Below are positions 13,532 through 25,896 of a DNA stretch of 64,000 nucleotides, in pieces (within the stretch, counting starts at the first letter, position 1; each line of letters opens with the position of its first letter). A program made the translations under genes and the position numbers. The notes beneath the pieces are model-generated. The model ran no database searches. It was not told the DNA's origin and worked only from the letters and a program-made list of their open reading frames with translations. This stretch comes from Monilinia fructicola (taxonomy: Eukaryota; Ascomycota; Leotiomycetes; Helotiales; Sclerotiniaceae). The stretch covers positions 310,001-374,000 of the forward strand of contig VICG01000013.1 in NCBI GenBank assembly GCA_008692225.1, in the 5' to 3' direction.

Positions 13532-13855
13532 GGATGCATTCGTTGAAGCAGCATCTATATATTGTTTGCCCGTTTGAGATTTAGAAATCTTACTAGGGTA
13601 ATGAGAATTGAAGAGTTTGTTTCAAGAAGAAATGAAATAGAGGGGAAATCTTTCAGTAAGTAACTACTTGTATGTAGGGAAGAAAGAGAGAAAAATAAGG
13701 ACCAAATGAGTGACAGAAAATCAATGCTAAGGATTTGATTGGTGAAGGGAAGTCGAAGTTATCAAGCAGCTTTTTAGGAAGAAGGTGAACCTTGGAATGA
13801 TTTAAGAGAGTTAATATCTCATCCGTAGATAGATAGGTGAGTGAGTATATAATAT

Positions 13856-14148
13856 TAATATAGATATAGATATAGATATAGATATAGATATAGATATAGA
13901 TATAGATATAGATATATAGATATAGATATACATATAGATATACATATAGATATACATATAGATATACATATACATATAAATATAAATATAATATACACAT
14001 ACATAAATATAAATATAAATATAATAATAAATATAAATATAAATAAAATAATAAATAATAAATATAAATATAAATATAAATAATAAATATAAATATAAAT
14101 ATAAATATAAAATATAAATATAAATATAAATATAAATATAAATATAAT
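13856..14148. repeat. Compound AT-rich microsatellite (ATAGAT)n / (ATAAAT)n
   Basis: About 290 bp of ATAGAT units grade into ATACAT and then ATAAAT units, a stepwise change of the repeat unit along the array. Confidence 0.9.
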
Positions 14149-15236
14149 TCTATTTTCTCTTCTTATTTTCTTCTCCTTTTCCTTTTTCTTTTGCCTTTGT
14201 TTTTCTTCTTTTTGATTAAATTAGGTTGTCCGGGTGGTTTGTGATTTCATTTATACCCAAATAGGTAATAATGATTCCTAGATTTTCCCGTCATACCATG
14301 TAGATATTCTCAAAACTGCTTTTCTACTACTTAAGTAGTGAACTCGGGAACAGTACCTACGTATGATGACGATAATGAATGAAAAAGGATAACCTGGAAA
14401 TGATTGCACACCTGGTAGATATCAAAATCAATTTGGAGTTCTTATCGCCGTTTTAATCTATTTTCATCTTTATCGCATTGGCTGGCTGGATTGGCTAGAT
14501 TGACTGGATTGGCTGGTTTGGCTGCATTAATAAGAAATACGGTAGACGGTGCAAATGTACGGTACACGGTAAAGATCTTTGTTTCTTTTCTTTTCCTTTC
14601 TTCTCCTTCTCTACACCTTCTCTACTCCTTCTTTACTCCTTCTCTACTAGGTACTCCTTCTTTTCCCCCTTCCATTTCCTCACCTTCACTCAGCACAGAC
14701 CTCAATCCGTCTTATTTTCTTCAATCTATCTCATCGTACCTGGTACCTCCAGCTCCCTCATAACTTCATAAGTCGGTAGTTCCCACCTAGTTCCTGCCTC
14801 CACTAGTAGTAGTACAGTATCGACACTGGCAGTACTACTCCGTATGTAGGTACCTACTGCCTAGGTAGTCATTCCCATTCCAAGCTTCTTCCAAGGTTCA
14901 TGCCACACGTAGCCCAGCCATCTACCGGTACACACCAGCCACACCTTTAATATTGAGTGGGGTTGCCGGAGTAACCAACCAGTCAGATTGAAATCCATGT
15001 AATTGTAAATAAGTTTATTAGCTGCCAGGTGCCGTTCCTACATACAGGACTGAATACAACCGCACTGCACAGCCATACAGCCATTCGAGTAGCTTCCTAA
15101 GGACTTACTTAGGACCAACAGCACAGGGCAGGACTGGACAGGACTGGACTTACTTGATTAACCTACTCTACCTCCTCTTGTCTGCTTTTGTCCACTCACC
15201 TACCTAACCTCCACTTTACCTCTACCTACCTAGGTA

Positions 15237-15325
15237 CTCTACCTACTCTACCTCCTACTCTACCGACTCTACCTACTCTACCGACTCTACCTACTCTACC
15301 GACTCTCTTCTCTACTCTACTACAC
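15237..15325. repeat. CTACTCTAC-type short tandem repeats
   Basis: Imperfect tandem units of CTACTCTACCGACT type, pyrimidine-rich, upstream of RHO4. Confidence 0.7.
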
Positions 15326-15383
15326 CTACACTACACCACACTACCATTACCTACCAAGGCAATCAAAGTGTGATATCCAATAA

Positions 15384-15480
15384 TCTATCTATCTATCCAT
15401 CCATCTACCCATCCATCTACCCATCCATCATCCATCCATCCATCCATCCATCCATCCATCCATCCATCCATCCATCCATT
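15384..15480. repeat. (ATCT/ATCC)n tetranucleotide repeat
   Basis: ATCT units change to a long ATCC run, upstream of RHO4. Confidence 0.9.
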
Positions 15481-15843
15481 CATCATCCCATCAACAACCA
15501 CCAACCTCATCAATTAAAACGAGAAATCCCAACACGGGAAGCTTTTCCATATACCTCCTTCCATTTCGCAAAGAAATTTATTCTACAGTATCCTTTCAAT
15601 CCCCCCCCAAAGACCTCGATAACTTTTATCCTCAATCAATTAAAAAAGATTATTCTTTCAATCAAAAACAATTCATCAAATCTTTTACCTCCAAGACCTT
15701 ACAGCTAGCTTCATAACAATCATCGTCTGGGGAAACACAAATTTACTTCTCGTCCTCGGAAAGTCATCCACCGTCTTCAATTCACTATAAGAACCTCCTC
15801 CCATAAACGCGACTTTGGTTTTTAAACACCAAACCATAGTATA

Positions 15844-16803
15844 ATGGCCACGCAATATCAATCGAATCAATACTCGAGGCGTGAAAGTGTATCAGAAAAA
15901 TACGACGCGACTCCACGCAGGAAGAATACCAAAAGACGGGAACGAAGTGAAATATCTAGTGACGGAACCGTGAGCACAATGAAGAGCAATGCTTCAACAG
16001 GGGGGGAATCAGCTGGTACAAATCTGACGGAAGGTCATGCATATTCAAAAAAGATTGTCGTGGTTGGTGATGGTGGATGTGGGAAAACTTGTCTTCTGAT
16101 ATGTTATAGTCAAGGATATTTCCCAAAGGTATGATGATGGTGGTAAAGTGTATGGCTATTAGATATATGGCTGATAACGTTTTAGATATATATCCCAACA
16201 GTATTCGAGAATTACATCACCTACCCAACACATCAACAATCAGGCAAGACACTCGAGTTAGCATTGTGGGATACTGCAGGACAAGAGGAATACGATCGTC
16301 TTCGTCCATTATCATATCCGGAGACGGATCTGTTGTTCGTTTGTTTCGCCATCGACTGCCCTAATTCCCTCGAAAATGTGATGGACAAGGTAAGAAGTCA
16401 AAGAAGAAATAGACAACCAGAGTCATCAAACTAATGGTCTTGATAGTGGTACCCCGAAGTCTTACACTTTTGCCCATATACACCTCTCTTCCTCGTCGGG
16501 TTAAAATCCGACTTGAGAACGAAACGTGATTGTATCGATCTCCTTAAAACCCAAGGTCTCACACCCGTTACCACCGAGCAAGGAATGGCTGTTGCAAGAA
16601 AAATGGGGGCTCGCTACATGGAATGTAGTAGTATGGAAATGACCGGTGTGGAGGAAATCTTTACCGAAGCTATCAACACAGTGGTCGCCAATGATCGAAG
16701 CAACCAACAAACCACATCATCATCTAATGGATCACCTGGGACATCAGGCTCTCAAGGTCTAATTATTCCGAAGAGGAAGAAGCGCAGTTGTCGATTCTTG
16801 TAA
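15844..16803 (+). CDS. RHO4: Rho-family small GTPase Rho4
   Basis: Rho4-type GTPase that controls septation and cell-wall or actin organisation at the plasma membrane (family knowledge). CDS join(15844..16128, 16186..16389, 16447..16803), 281 residues, with all three exons in frame. Seen are a charged N-terminal extension of about 65 residues, the P-loop VGDGGCGKT, switch [13 protein letters not shown], switch [16 protein letters not shown], and a shortened specificity loop VGLKSDLR in place of the usual NKxD-like motif; the CSSMEM motif of the G5 region follows. The basic tail KKRKRS-type region ends CRFL, a CaaX box with final Leu that suggests geranylgeranylation. The N-terminal extension and the FENYITYP switch mark Rho4 rather than Rho1, Rho3 or Cdc42. 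Donors are GTATGA and GTAAGA. Confidence 0.95.
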
Positions 16804-17502
16804 TGACCCATACTTCATCACCATTACGCATCCCGATAAAACACGACATGAGCATGATATATTGAAACGACATACGAATTGCATAACGAGGAGTGTATAA
16901 TTGTGGAAATCTGCAATCATTGAGTAGATTTTTAGGGAATTGAGCATTGCATTGATGAGCATTGCCGCATGGTCATGAGCCTTTTTATTTTCCTACTTCT
17001 TTTTCATCGCACTTTCATACCGCTGGAGCTGGACTGGACTGGACTTTCTTCGGTAATTTTTTTCCTCTACTATTGATTTGCGCGGGTTTTTTTTGGACTT
17101 TCTTGTGAATCAGTTAGGGAATTGAGGGAACCGTGAACACAACAAACTGATTATGGGCAAGCGAATTGCATCGGCTCTTTCTTATGTATAATGAAACAAT
17201 GTTGGTAGACCAATGCATATCATACTCTGAACGGTTACATGATCCTTGGTTTTTGTTCTCTTCTTTGTGGGAGGGGGGGGGTTGTAAATGTGAGAGTCGT
17301 TAAGTTATGACTTGAAGTGCGTAAATGTGGTAAGAGAATAAAATGTAAAACGTAAATAAGGGTATCGTACTCCAATCCGGAACTCCTCGCACAGCACCAC
17401 CATGATCATCATCCTGATAACATCCACCAAAACCGATATGAATCTTCCATACCCCTCCCATCCCCTCCCCTCCCCAATCGCAACACACCAACCCACCCAT
17501 AC
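16804..17502. other. RHO4-DAD1 convergent intergenic region
   Basis: No gene seen. It contains the RHO4 3' flank and an apparent DAD1 3' flank with long pyrimidine tracts. Confidence 0.7.
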
Positions 17503-18060
17503 CTAAACCCGCCCCCCATCCTCCATCGACGTTTCCTCTCCTTCCCCGTCCCCCTCCCCTTCTTCCCTCTTCACGATCCCCTCCCCTTCCTGCGTCCCTG
17601 CGCCCCCCTCCTCACTCGTCCCATCCTTCGCCATCACATTTTCGAATTGTGACCAGAGGGCTTCGACGGAGCTGAATTCGTTGCCGACCTGGTGGGTGTT
17701 AGTGGAGGGGAGGGAGAGGGAGCGGGAAGGGGAGGGGGCTACAGACTGCTATGACGCCTTCCAACGACCGATTTAGTTTGTTGATGCTGGAGAGGACGTG
17801 TTCGAAGCTCTGGGGGAGGTTAGTGGGTTGGGGTTGGGGTTGGGGTTGAGAGGTTTCGCGATGAGGATGGAGGGACGGGAACAGGAACAGGGACAGGAAC
17901 AGGGACGGGAACAGGAACAGAGGCGGAGAATGGATGGTCGCATGGGTGGGTGGATATGCACGAAGAAAAAACATACCACGGCTATCTCCCCTAGCAAAAT
18001 CTCGCGCTGCTGTTCAAAGTAGGATTTTTCGCCTGTGGCGCGGTTGATGGTTGTGGACAT
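17503..18060 (-). CDS. DAD1: DASH/Dam1 complex subunit Dad1
   Basis: Small kinetochore protein of the DASH ring that couples chromosomes to spindle microtubules. CDS complement join(17503..17688, 17747..17809, 17977..18060), 110 residues. Exon 1 reads [20 protein letters not shown], exon 2 [21 protein letters not shown], exon 3 [19 protein letters not shown]; these are the family's conserved blocks in the right order. The splice sites give clean joins (V|S and A|V); the second donor, GTCTGT, is weak. A Glu/Gly-rich tail ([10 protein letters not shown]) follows the conserved region and makes the protein slightly longer than a minimal Dad1. Intron 1 carries a GGAACAGGGACA-type repeat (17872-17922). 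Confidence 0.93.
17872..17922. repeat. Hexamer-like repeat in DAD1 intron 1
   Basis: Repeated GGAACA/GGGACA units on the plus strand lie entirely within the first intron of DAD1. Confidence 0.8.
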
Positions 18061-18333
18061 TTTTGGAGGTGGTGGCGCTGGTGGTGGTGGTGGTGGTGGA
18101 GGGGGATGTTTGTTGGGTTTTGTGAGGTGAAGACGGGAGGGGAGTGAGGGAGACGCGCGGGCGTGTGGTGGGGTGGGGTGGGGTGGAGTGGGTGTGTTTG
18201 GGAGTGGGGTGGAGGTAAATTTGAGGGGGGTGGGAATATGGATTTGGGATTTGGGAGGGCTGAAGCTGAATGAATGACTTTTTACTCGAGTTGTAGAAAT
18301 TGGGTTTAGGTTTAGTTGAGAGGGAGGTTTTGC

Positions 18334-18380
<47 letters not shown>

Positions 18381-19182
18381 GGGGGGGGTATTCGTTTTTG
18401 GATGAGATGTCTTTGTGACGAAATGTTATGAAGATGCAATGGCGCATCTTGTTATCCGTGTTGTTACGTTTCGCAATACATATGTATCTTCTTTATTCAT
18501 CATGCTGCGCTCTTCCATCATCAAGTCAAGCTGAGAGTTCACTTGGTGTTCTTGATGGGTTCGGCTTAGAGACTTCACAGGGCTCCCCGAAATGCAGTTG
18601 GTAATGTTTGGATTTGGGGGTGGGCTTTGATGGAAACTTATGGTCTTCATGGAAAGAAAGGCATGCTTGTTACTTGTCAATTGCATAGCATGTATCGCGC
18701 TGCTATTCTATAAGGTTATAGTATTCAGTTGGAAAAGGGATTAGTCTGTAGAACTATGAATTTACTATAAGCTGGCTGGCTGCATGTAGGAGTCATACCG
18801 GTATTGTAGTGCAATACTTGAATGCATTGGCATATTGAGAGGGGACAATTCTACTCATTTTATATATTGCTCATCTTATCACCTGATGGAGTCATTGATA
18901 TTACCATTGTTGGAAGTATCGCATTTGATTGGCTATGAATTCGAATTAAAGGGTAGGCACATATCATCCAACAGCTGCGTTTGCTTTCTTTTGCTACCTG
19001 CTTTCGACTATTATCAACACACGAAGACCAGATAAAACATCTCGTCTTTTTGCGCAATCAAACTTTATGCATCAATAACTGTGGATTGGAGCTTACCGAG
19101 TCGGACATATATAGCTGCCAGCTCCCTATGACAACTATCAGAAATCCATGAAATCCCCCGTTCGTGGGGCGATTCAGCACGC
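18061..19182. other. DAD1 upstream region
   Basis: No further gene seen. GC-rich low-complexity sequence just upstream of the DAD1 start codon is followed by the (GATT)n repeat. The rest up to the BTB gene stop has no frame I recognise. Confidence 0.65.
18336..18380. repeat. (GATT)n tetranucleotide repeat
   Basis: About eleven uninterrupted TTGA/GATT units, followed by a G8 run, lie about 280 bp upstream of the DAD1 start codon. Confidence 0.95.
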
Positions 19183-20155
19183 TCAATCATCCTCCATGAC
19201 GACTTGCTCGACCTTCTCGTAGTATCTGGATAGGTCTTTCAAAGGATTGCTATTCTCCAATACCGATGACGATGAACCATGACGGGCTATCTGGATTACA
19301 TATCCCATGGAGATTAAAAGCTTGAGTCTCAAGTCCTCGGAAAATCCTTCGAGTTCGCTTCAAGTACTGAAGGGGACATCTCCCATGTCAATAAATCAAG
19401 GAGAAATTTATGCATCATAGAATCTTTGGCTGTATACTCCCAGATATACTCAACCCAGCCCGTCATGATGTATCCAGTTGCCTTCGTGAACTCATAGAAC
19501 TTTGTAATACAATCGTTCTTCAGAGCCGGTAAACGGGCCATGTCGCAAAGAGGTAGAGGATCAAGAGGTCCGCCATATGAGGCTGGCAGAACTTGACAAG
19601 CGCCACATTGCTTTTGTCGTCAAAGTCGGCTTTCTTCATCTCCATATTGTTGTTTCCCTCGCCCAAATCTACGAGTGGCCTTTCATCGGTTTCCTCGGTC
19701 CCCTTGCCGTTCTTCACAAGCCCAGATTTTCCATTGGGCAATTTCCTCTTCGGCGCTACCCAGCCCCTGCTTATAGAGCCAACTCCTGAACAGCTTAAAG
19801 GTTTTAATTCCGGTTTTGGGAAGGTCGATAGTCGTCGGTCCGTATTCTTCCGAGCCACTTTGAAGAAGCTCCTTTAGATATGACGAGTGTCGATATAAGA
19901 CTTCTTTTCGATGGCGAAACCTTGTAGGGTTCTCCCTACTCTCATATGAACAACATTACTTCCTTCCTTTCTGAATATCGATCAGCAAACGTGATTTGAC
20001 CAAAAAGATGGAATGTGAATATGCGATAAACGCTGGAGTGATCATGAGCTATCACGCAGCAAATGCGAAAGTCGCGGGGAATTAGGTATTTTTACTCACT
20101 TGTCTTTCTCGGCCAATGCTGTCATAAATGGCGTCATCTTTTCAAGGTGCGACAT
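19183..20155 (-). CDS. BTB/POZ domain protein, frame-broken
   Basis: Fungal BTB/POZ proteins mediate protein-protein contacts, often as adaptors; the target here is unknown. Exon 1 (20155..20100) starts MSHLEKMTPFMTALAEKD. A GTGAGT intron runs to the acceptor at 19971, and exon 2 starts KEGSNVVHMRVGRTLQGFAI. BTB signatures are RHSSYLKELLQSG, IDLPKTGIKTFKLFRSWLY and LLILYLFADMARLPALKND, the typical age of the BTB helix pair before the C-terminal region WVEYIWEYT. The product ends KVEQVVMEDD. Four one-base frame changes interrupt it: near 19900-19908, at the GGG run 19736-19738, near 19545 and near 19345. After each, the family match continues at once, so indel errors or recent decay are equally possible from this gene alone. 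Confidence 0.75.
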
Positions 20156-22002
20156 GTTGATTATCTGTGTTGATTTTTCTACTGATGTTATTTGTTGGAA
20201 ACAATCAGATGTTTGGAAAGTGGATGTTGTCGGCTGTGGAAGGAGTAGTTAAAGAGTTGTTGAGTTATCTTATAGAAAATTACCCTATGAAAAGCTGTAC
20301 TAATAGATTGTTTTCTGATAAAAAGCCAACGTAGTGGAAAAAAATTGTACGAAAACAGTATAAATAGTTCAAATGCTCATGACTACCACGTTATAGGTAC
20401 CCCCTCTCTCTCCAGCAGCTGCTATACGAAAGCGTGAAAGAACCACGCTTCATCTCACCGCTGGACATCCTCCAGTCTGGAGAACGTTTTGAGACGATAT
20501 GCTCCATCCAAACTGATGTCCTCAAGTTAAGCCCATTCACACAGCTTGTCTACACTTTTCCAGGGTAGAATATAGAGATCTCTCTACATCCCGTTGTGCT
20601 CTATAGCTTCGATGGGTCTGTGAATTGTATGATTTCATCTTCGTAGGGTTTGTAATGCATCGATGAAGGAGCAGCAAGGGGCCTTCTTGGATGTGATCAG
20701 ACTCAGGATTGTACTGATTTACAATCGTTATAGAAAGTCTGAACCGAAAGTGTCGCGTTAAAATTTCTCGACACCTTCTCGTTGCACGGGTGGAATATCA
20801 TATATGTGCGTGTTGAGTCGTGATTTTTGGAGAGAGAGAGATAGGTGCTGGGTGTGGAAAACATGGTATGTAGTTTCTCGTGTGTTTTGGTGTGTTTTGG
20901 TGGGGGGGAGGGCGCGGCTCTTTCTTTTGGGGAGCGTTCCGTAGGTTCGGCAGAAATTCCAGAAGGAGGGCATGCTGTGGTTGAGTGATTGTGATTTTGG
21001 TTTTGGAGCTGTGAGCATATTACATTTGGGTTTGGATTTGAGTTTGTTAATGGGGTTAGTGGGAAGTGGATAGTCGGCTAATAAAGGGGGTGGACGCTGA
21101 GGTTGGGGTTGGTCGATGTTGCGCAGCTTAGGGTGAAGCGATTAAACCACTGGCTTAGAATCCAAGGAGTCGATTTTTTTGGTTTTACTGATTTTGCTTT
21201 CCCTGAGTACACTCTTTCAGCAGCTTGGTGGCGTAGATAGAAGGTCGAGGATCTTATAAAGTTCTATTAGAATAACGGGGCTAATAACCAATGATCTTTC
21301 CAATCCGTAGGTATGTCTTGATCAAACTTCATCCTACATAGCTATAAACCCACTTAACTATAACTCACTTAACTACACTAAGTAACTCTTTTTGTATTTT
21401 CGTTATTCATCACTTCTCATAAGATCTTCTACATAAATCTCGATTATCCTCGATCGCTTTTGTAACCATTAGCTTTAAGGCATTCGTTCATTCAGGTCTT
21501 TTCATAATGCCTAGACTAATTAGAAACCTTAGCGAATTTTACGCCCTGGATGTAGCATTATTTGATTTTGATTCTACTTCACTTTCTTAAAACAATAGTT
21601 CGTTCTGCAAAGGTATCTTTAGAATAGAGGTCGATTATAAAATCTTGTACAGCATTTTGCTTTGGTAATGATCTCGTCCTTGAAGCTAGCCTTAAAATAA
21701 GGAATCTAACTGATATAAACATCAATCCATCCTTCTCTTAAATCAGGACAGCCTTCACGAAAAGAAGATGAAAGCTTTCTTCCGCATCATTAGTATTTTA
21801 GTGGTCAATCGGATGTTCGAATTAATATTGTTTTATCTTTACTCTCGAACGTCCTTTTGCTTTAAAATCAATTGCATACTTGTTTCATTGAATCATCACA
21901 TATACTTTGTTCACCCACTGCCATATCGAAGGACTTTTTTGGTGGAAGAAATTGATTTGCTTTCCACCTCATTTATCTTCATGTGAATAAATTCGTTCAA
22001 TC
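20156..22002. other. Gene-poor region
   Basis: No gene recognised. Short open frames (for example 21768-21986 plus) are AT-rich and unlike known proteins. Confidence 0.6.
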
Positions 22003-22314
22003 TTATTCTACATGCACACCCTGGACGATAAATGCGATCTCATTCGTGATTCCCGCCCCACAACCAACCTGCAGAATACCATTTCCAAACAACCGTTTAG
22101 CTTCTTCCCTTGGAAACTTTTCGGGATGAATGCAGTTTGGATGGATTGGAGATAGATTCAAGCTCTCTTCCATTGTGGATTTGAGAAATTGTCTTTCGGC
22201 GACGAGGGTCTGGAGTCTATTTTATCGCTTGTAGGTTACAGCGGCACCAGCGGTCAAATCTTCTTGACGACCATACAAGTGTACCGGCGTTCAATTCATG
22301 AGCCCTTCTCCCAT
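22003..22314 (-). pseudogene. Possible decayed gene fragment of unknown family
   Basis: One minus-strand frame reads protein-like for about 100 codons, including PVHLYGRQEDLTAGAAVTYKR, LQTLVAERQFLKSTMEES and LFGNGILQVGCGAGITNE, and ends with a natural stop. It is interrupted by TGA at 22291-22293 and TAA at 22222-22224. Both stops could come from single C-to-T changes of CGA and CAA. The LQVGCGAG stretch superficially resembles a methyltransferase glycine motif, but I cannot place the family. An intron could also explain part of the upstream break. Low confidence. Confidence 0.3.
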
Positions 22315-23283
22315 CTGTACCTACGTTAGCTCTGTACAACGGGGAACAAGAACAGCGCAGGTAGTACCTCTGGATCTTCGATCATACCGCCATTTCCGAG
22401 CACTCCTCAAGTGATTTGTTTTTCGGTTATGCACTGCCGCCTCATGATCTTTGTTGATCCCTTGCTTGTATGCCTGGTGCGTTTGATCTTAGGCCATTGG
22501 CGGTTGATTCTTCCAAGGTTGAAAGCTTGGTTTCCCGACTTTTCGGGTGGAGACCTCCATATGGATTAGGGCGCCGGTCTCCTGCATGGACAGTCACGTG
22601 TATATGACGTACGAACGGTTAGGGGCGTGATCCACCAACCTACCCAGTACTAGTATCTCACCTTGGTTTCGATGTTGGCCTCCCCTCTATATCTCTTGTA
22701 CTTGTATATACAGTCGATATGCACGATGATACAATCCGTAACTACCGTAATCTTCACTCTCACTGCCCAAAAGCCAAACAACCTTCGGGTTCCTGTGAAT
22801 GGTTGCCACGCATGCAAAAATTGCTAATCGAACAAAACTAATCTCATGACCCTTAGTTTGTAACACCGTAGAAGCAAAAGGGAAGTCGGATATATTGGAG
22901 GTTCATCCCTTCCATTCCAGTTTTCTTTCTATGCCTATTGTAAACGTACAATTCACAGCCCTTGCGACGATTTTATTCTGATATACATCAATTAACACCA
23001 AGGATATCACTTTCACACCTACTCCGCACACCCTGCTACCAAGCCACCAAGAGACCAATTGCAAATCATCCTGCGTTCAATGAACCATCAATTAACCATC
23101 TAAGCTCAATTCAGTTTCCGCAACGTCGGTTCGATTCTTCCATCCAATACAAATTATTCGATTGAACCTTGCATCGTAGTGTGGAAACAAGGAACGGACC
23201 TCACTTCACACCACCACACGAACTCTTCTACCTTGCACCATAGGACGCACGATCTTCACTGCAGGAAATTCCCCTCCGATAAA
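22315..23283. other. Intergenic, upstream of the glycine-zipper gene
   Basis: No gene seen. A small frame at 22962-23165 is probably 5' leader sequence of the downstream gene. Confidence 0.55.
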
Positions 23284-24518
23284 ATGGATTATGCACCCAT
23301 AGCCCTCCAAGCAACAGACGTTCTCGTCGACAAACATTTCCATAAAATCCCCAATGCAGCCTTCAGGACCGAAACCTACAAAACCGTTCAAAGCGAGCAG
23401 GAGAAGACGCAGAGAGGAAAGGGAAAGGAGAGATTCTGAAGACCAGGGCCAGAACCCAGATCAGAGCAGAGGGCACTTGAGAGATCGAGGCGAATACGGG
23501 CAAGGGGAAGGGCAACGAAGACAAGAAGACCCATACAACGACCCCGAAATCGAAGAAGCAGGCTACGATTCCGAGCCCGATTATACCTCTCGACAAAAAG
23601 AAAGGAACATGAGGGATAGGGACTGGGGATGGGATTCCAGAGAGAGGGATGGCGATCTGAGAGATATACCCAGACATAGCGGTGCAGGTACGGAGGCAGG
23701 ATACGGATATGGATATGGATATGGATATCCCTACGAGGAAAGCCATGGCTCGCACTCCCGCCCCAACTCCCCTACAGCCAGCAGCCACCGCGCGTCCGTC
23801 CGGAATATCTCCCGAAAACATCGTGCCGCGCCAGAACCCCCGCCCCGCCAGCCAACATCCGCATCCCTTCTCTGCGGGCCCCATGGCGCCCTTCCCCGAC
23901 GCGCGCACCGAAGGGGCAAGGGCAAGGGCAGGCACCCGCCGACCACCATACACGCAACGACGCAGTTCCTACGACGACATCCACGAGGCGCGCAACTCGC
24001 GACCGGGAGCACCGAGCGCCGACTCGCGCCTCGCGAACCGCGCCGCGGAGCGAGATCGGATCACGGCTCCAGCGCGGGGGGCGGCATGCGCGATCGGGCG
24101 GATCGGTACGGGCTCAAGGACGAGGTCAGGGGCCTCTTTACCGATTCGCCGCGGGGGCTGGCGGGCGGGGCGCTCGGGGCGCTGGTGGGGGGGTGGGCGA
24201 CGGAAAAGCTGCAGGAGGCGCAGACGGGCAGGGATCGCCGGGCGATGGGCGATCGGGCAAAGGTTTATACGTTGCTGGGGGCGGCGGCGGGGGGCTGGTC
24301 GCGAACGCGGTGTGTGGATAAGTGGCAGGGGGGAGGGAGGAGGCGAGGCAGAGGAGGGGCGGAGGAGAAGTATCCGGATGGGACGGAGGATGCTCGGGTG
24401 CGAGAGGGAGGAGAGGAAGAGGGGTCGAGAGCGAGAGCGAGATCGCAGCCGGGACCGAAATACGTCTTGTGATGAGAGAGCGCGCAGGAGCGATGGGGTC
24501 GCTGGTGGATATTATTAA
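23284..24518 (+). CDS. Arg/Glu-rich protein with glycine-zipper segment, frame-broken
   Basis: The N-terminus reads MDYAPIALQATDVLVDKHFHKIP, a start shared by a family of fungal hydrophilic proteins of unknown function (recognised by feel, not searched). Then come a basic RRRRREERERR stretch, DPEIEEAGYDSEPDYTSR, a (GY)n tract from a GGATAT repeat, a Pro-rich middle with ENIVPRQNP, and near the C-terminus GLFTDSPRGLAGGALGALVGGWATEKLQ followed by AKVYTLLGAAAGG. The Gly/Ala-spaced helices resemble a glycine-zipper membrane motif. The end reads RERERDRSRDRN and GYY. The frame switches at least four times (after HKIPNAAF, around 23760-23830, around 24080-24095, and at the G runs near 24290-24315). 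The start was chosen by family resemblance. Function unknown. Confidence 0.6.
23699..23730. repeat. (GGATAT)n coding repeat
   Basis: Four to five GGATAT units encode alternating Gly-Tyr in the glycine-zipper gene. Confidence 0.85.
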
Positions 24519-25896
24519 GAAAAATGTCTGCGATGACCTACGATCCCGATCCCGACAAAACACACACGACGCCATCCACACTACTTAGCCATGAACTGCG
24601 CGTGGATTGATAATTGAAAGGGGGTGGACGGGGCATGGGAATAAATGGAATGTAAGCAAGCCCAAGGTAATCAATCTTATGACGAACTCACGAATGAACG
24701 ATTTTCACACCCGAGGATGAAAAAAAAATTGTGTGATTGATGTGATGTGATGTGATTCCAAGACCTCAAAATAAGTTCTCGCACTCAATAGACCGTGTAC
24801 CATACATACATGGATGGATATACTAGAATCAATGGATATACTAGAACTAAACCACAGAAGCAAAGCAAAAGTGAAATGAATGATTCAAGCAATATTCAAG
24901 TTTGTCTGTTGTATGTATATTCGTATTCATGTTGTGCATTTGATATCAACAGTGGGTGCCATGAGTTCATAAGCATCCATGGACTTCTTAACGCTTCACC
25001 AAAAAACACTCCAAGATCAACTCACTGTCAAACAAGAAATCTCAAATATTCAAATCAACGTAAATATTCATTCACATTACTACTCAGACTTCCGTCCACA
25101 CATGCATACATCATCTCACTTATAGTATGTACGCTCCAGCTCTAGCTTCATACTCACTTCCCCTCACATACAAATTCCCTAACCTTCTAATGCCAAACCC
25201 CAATCCATCCCATCATCCATCCATCCATCCATCCATCCATCCATTCATCTATCAACCCATCAATTCATCCCCATTAAAAAAGCACCCAAGAATAAGAAGA
25301 AAGATGATACCAGATCCATTCATTCATCAAGACGCAAAATGCAAGAAATGAAGCAAAATGCGGAAAAGTATTTGGGTATAGAAAGGTTTTGTATTTCGGG
25401 TATCGCGCAAGTATGCTATGTATCTTAAGGGAAAAGATTGAAAGTTGGGACGCAAACTGGCATGAACTAAAGATGCCCAGGTGAAGGTAGGTGGTGCATT
25501 AAAAAAAAGAAGTCGAATTAAACAGTCGAATTAAACGGTCGAAAGATGATGAATAGTATCAGGCGAATTTGAAAAGGCAAAATCGCGCCGAAGAAAGGTC
25601 AAGTTGACATAAGTTGGGCTTGGAACATGACGCGCAAAAAAATGTCGCAAGGTTGAATTGTTGAAAAATGTTGAATAAGGAAAAGGACAAGACAACTCAA
25701 AAGATTTATCCATTACGAGCTGGCCCAGAGACGTCTGAAATTGATTCTAATGACCTATGCGTGAGCAAAACAGAACCTAATATCAGCCGAGATTCCACAC
25801 TTCGCAAATTTTCATACCAATTTACGTAGCAATTAAAAAAGCAAGCAGCAAATCTCGCGATAAAGGAGGAGGGGGGGGGGGGGGGGGGACAAATAA
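24519..25896. other. Intergenic region with ATCC repeat and long G run
   Basis: No gene seen. It contains (ATCC)n at 25201-25244 and an 18-base G run at 25871-25888, immediately beyond the probable last exon of the coiled-coil gene. Confidence 0.7.
25871..25888. repeat. Poly-G run (18 G)
   Basis: An uninterrupted run of 18 G residues. Its true length is uncertain because such runs are hard to sequence. Confidence 0.8.

Larger units (their letters stand above)
13532..15843. other. LCB3-RHO4 divergent intergenic region with large microsatellites
   Basis: No gene seen. It holds the AT hexamer repeats at 13856-14148, pyrimidine-rich stretches, TACTCCGTA at 14836-14844, TACCTAGGTA at 15227-15236 and an ATCC repeat. 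The RHO4 promoter must lie in its right part. Confidence 0.7.

Noticed and set aside
15384..15480. Possible CRISPR-like array or telomere-type repeat
   Set aside because: A simple ATCC tetranucleotide repeat without spacers; the host is eukaryotic.
17798..18022. Gly/Glu/Gln-rich plus-strand frame
   Set aside because: It lies over DAD1 intron 1 and exon 1 on the opposite strand and is a translated GGAACA repeat.
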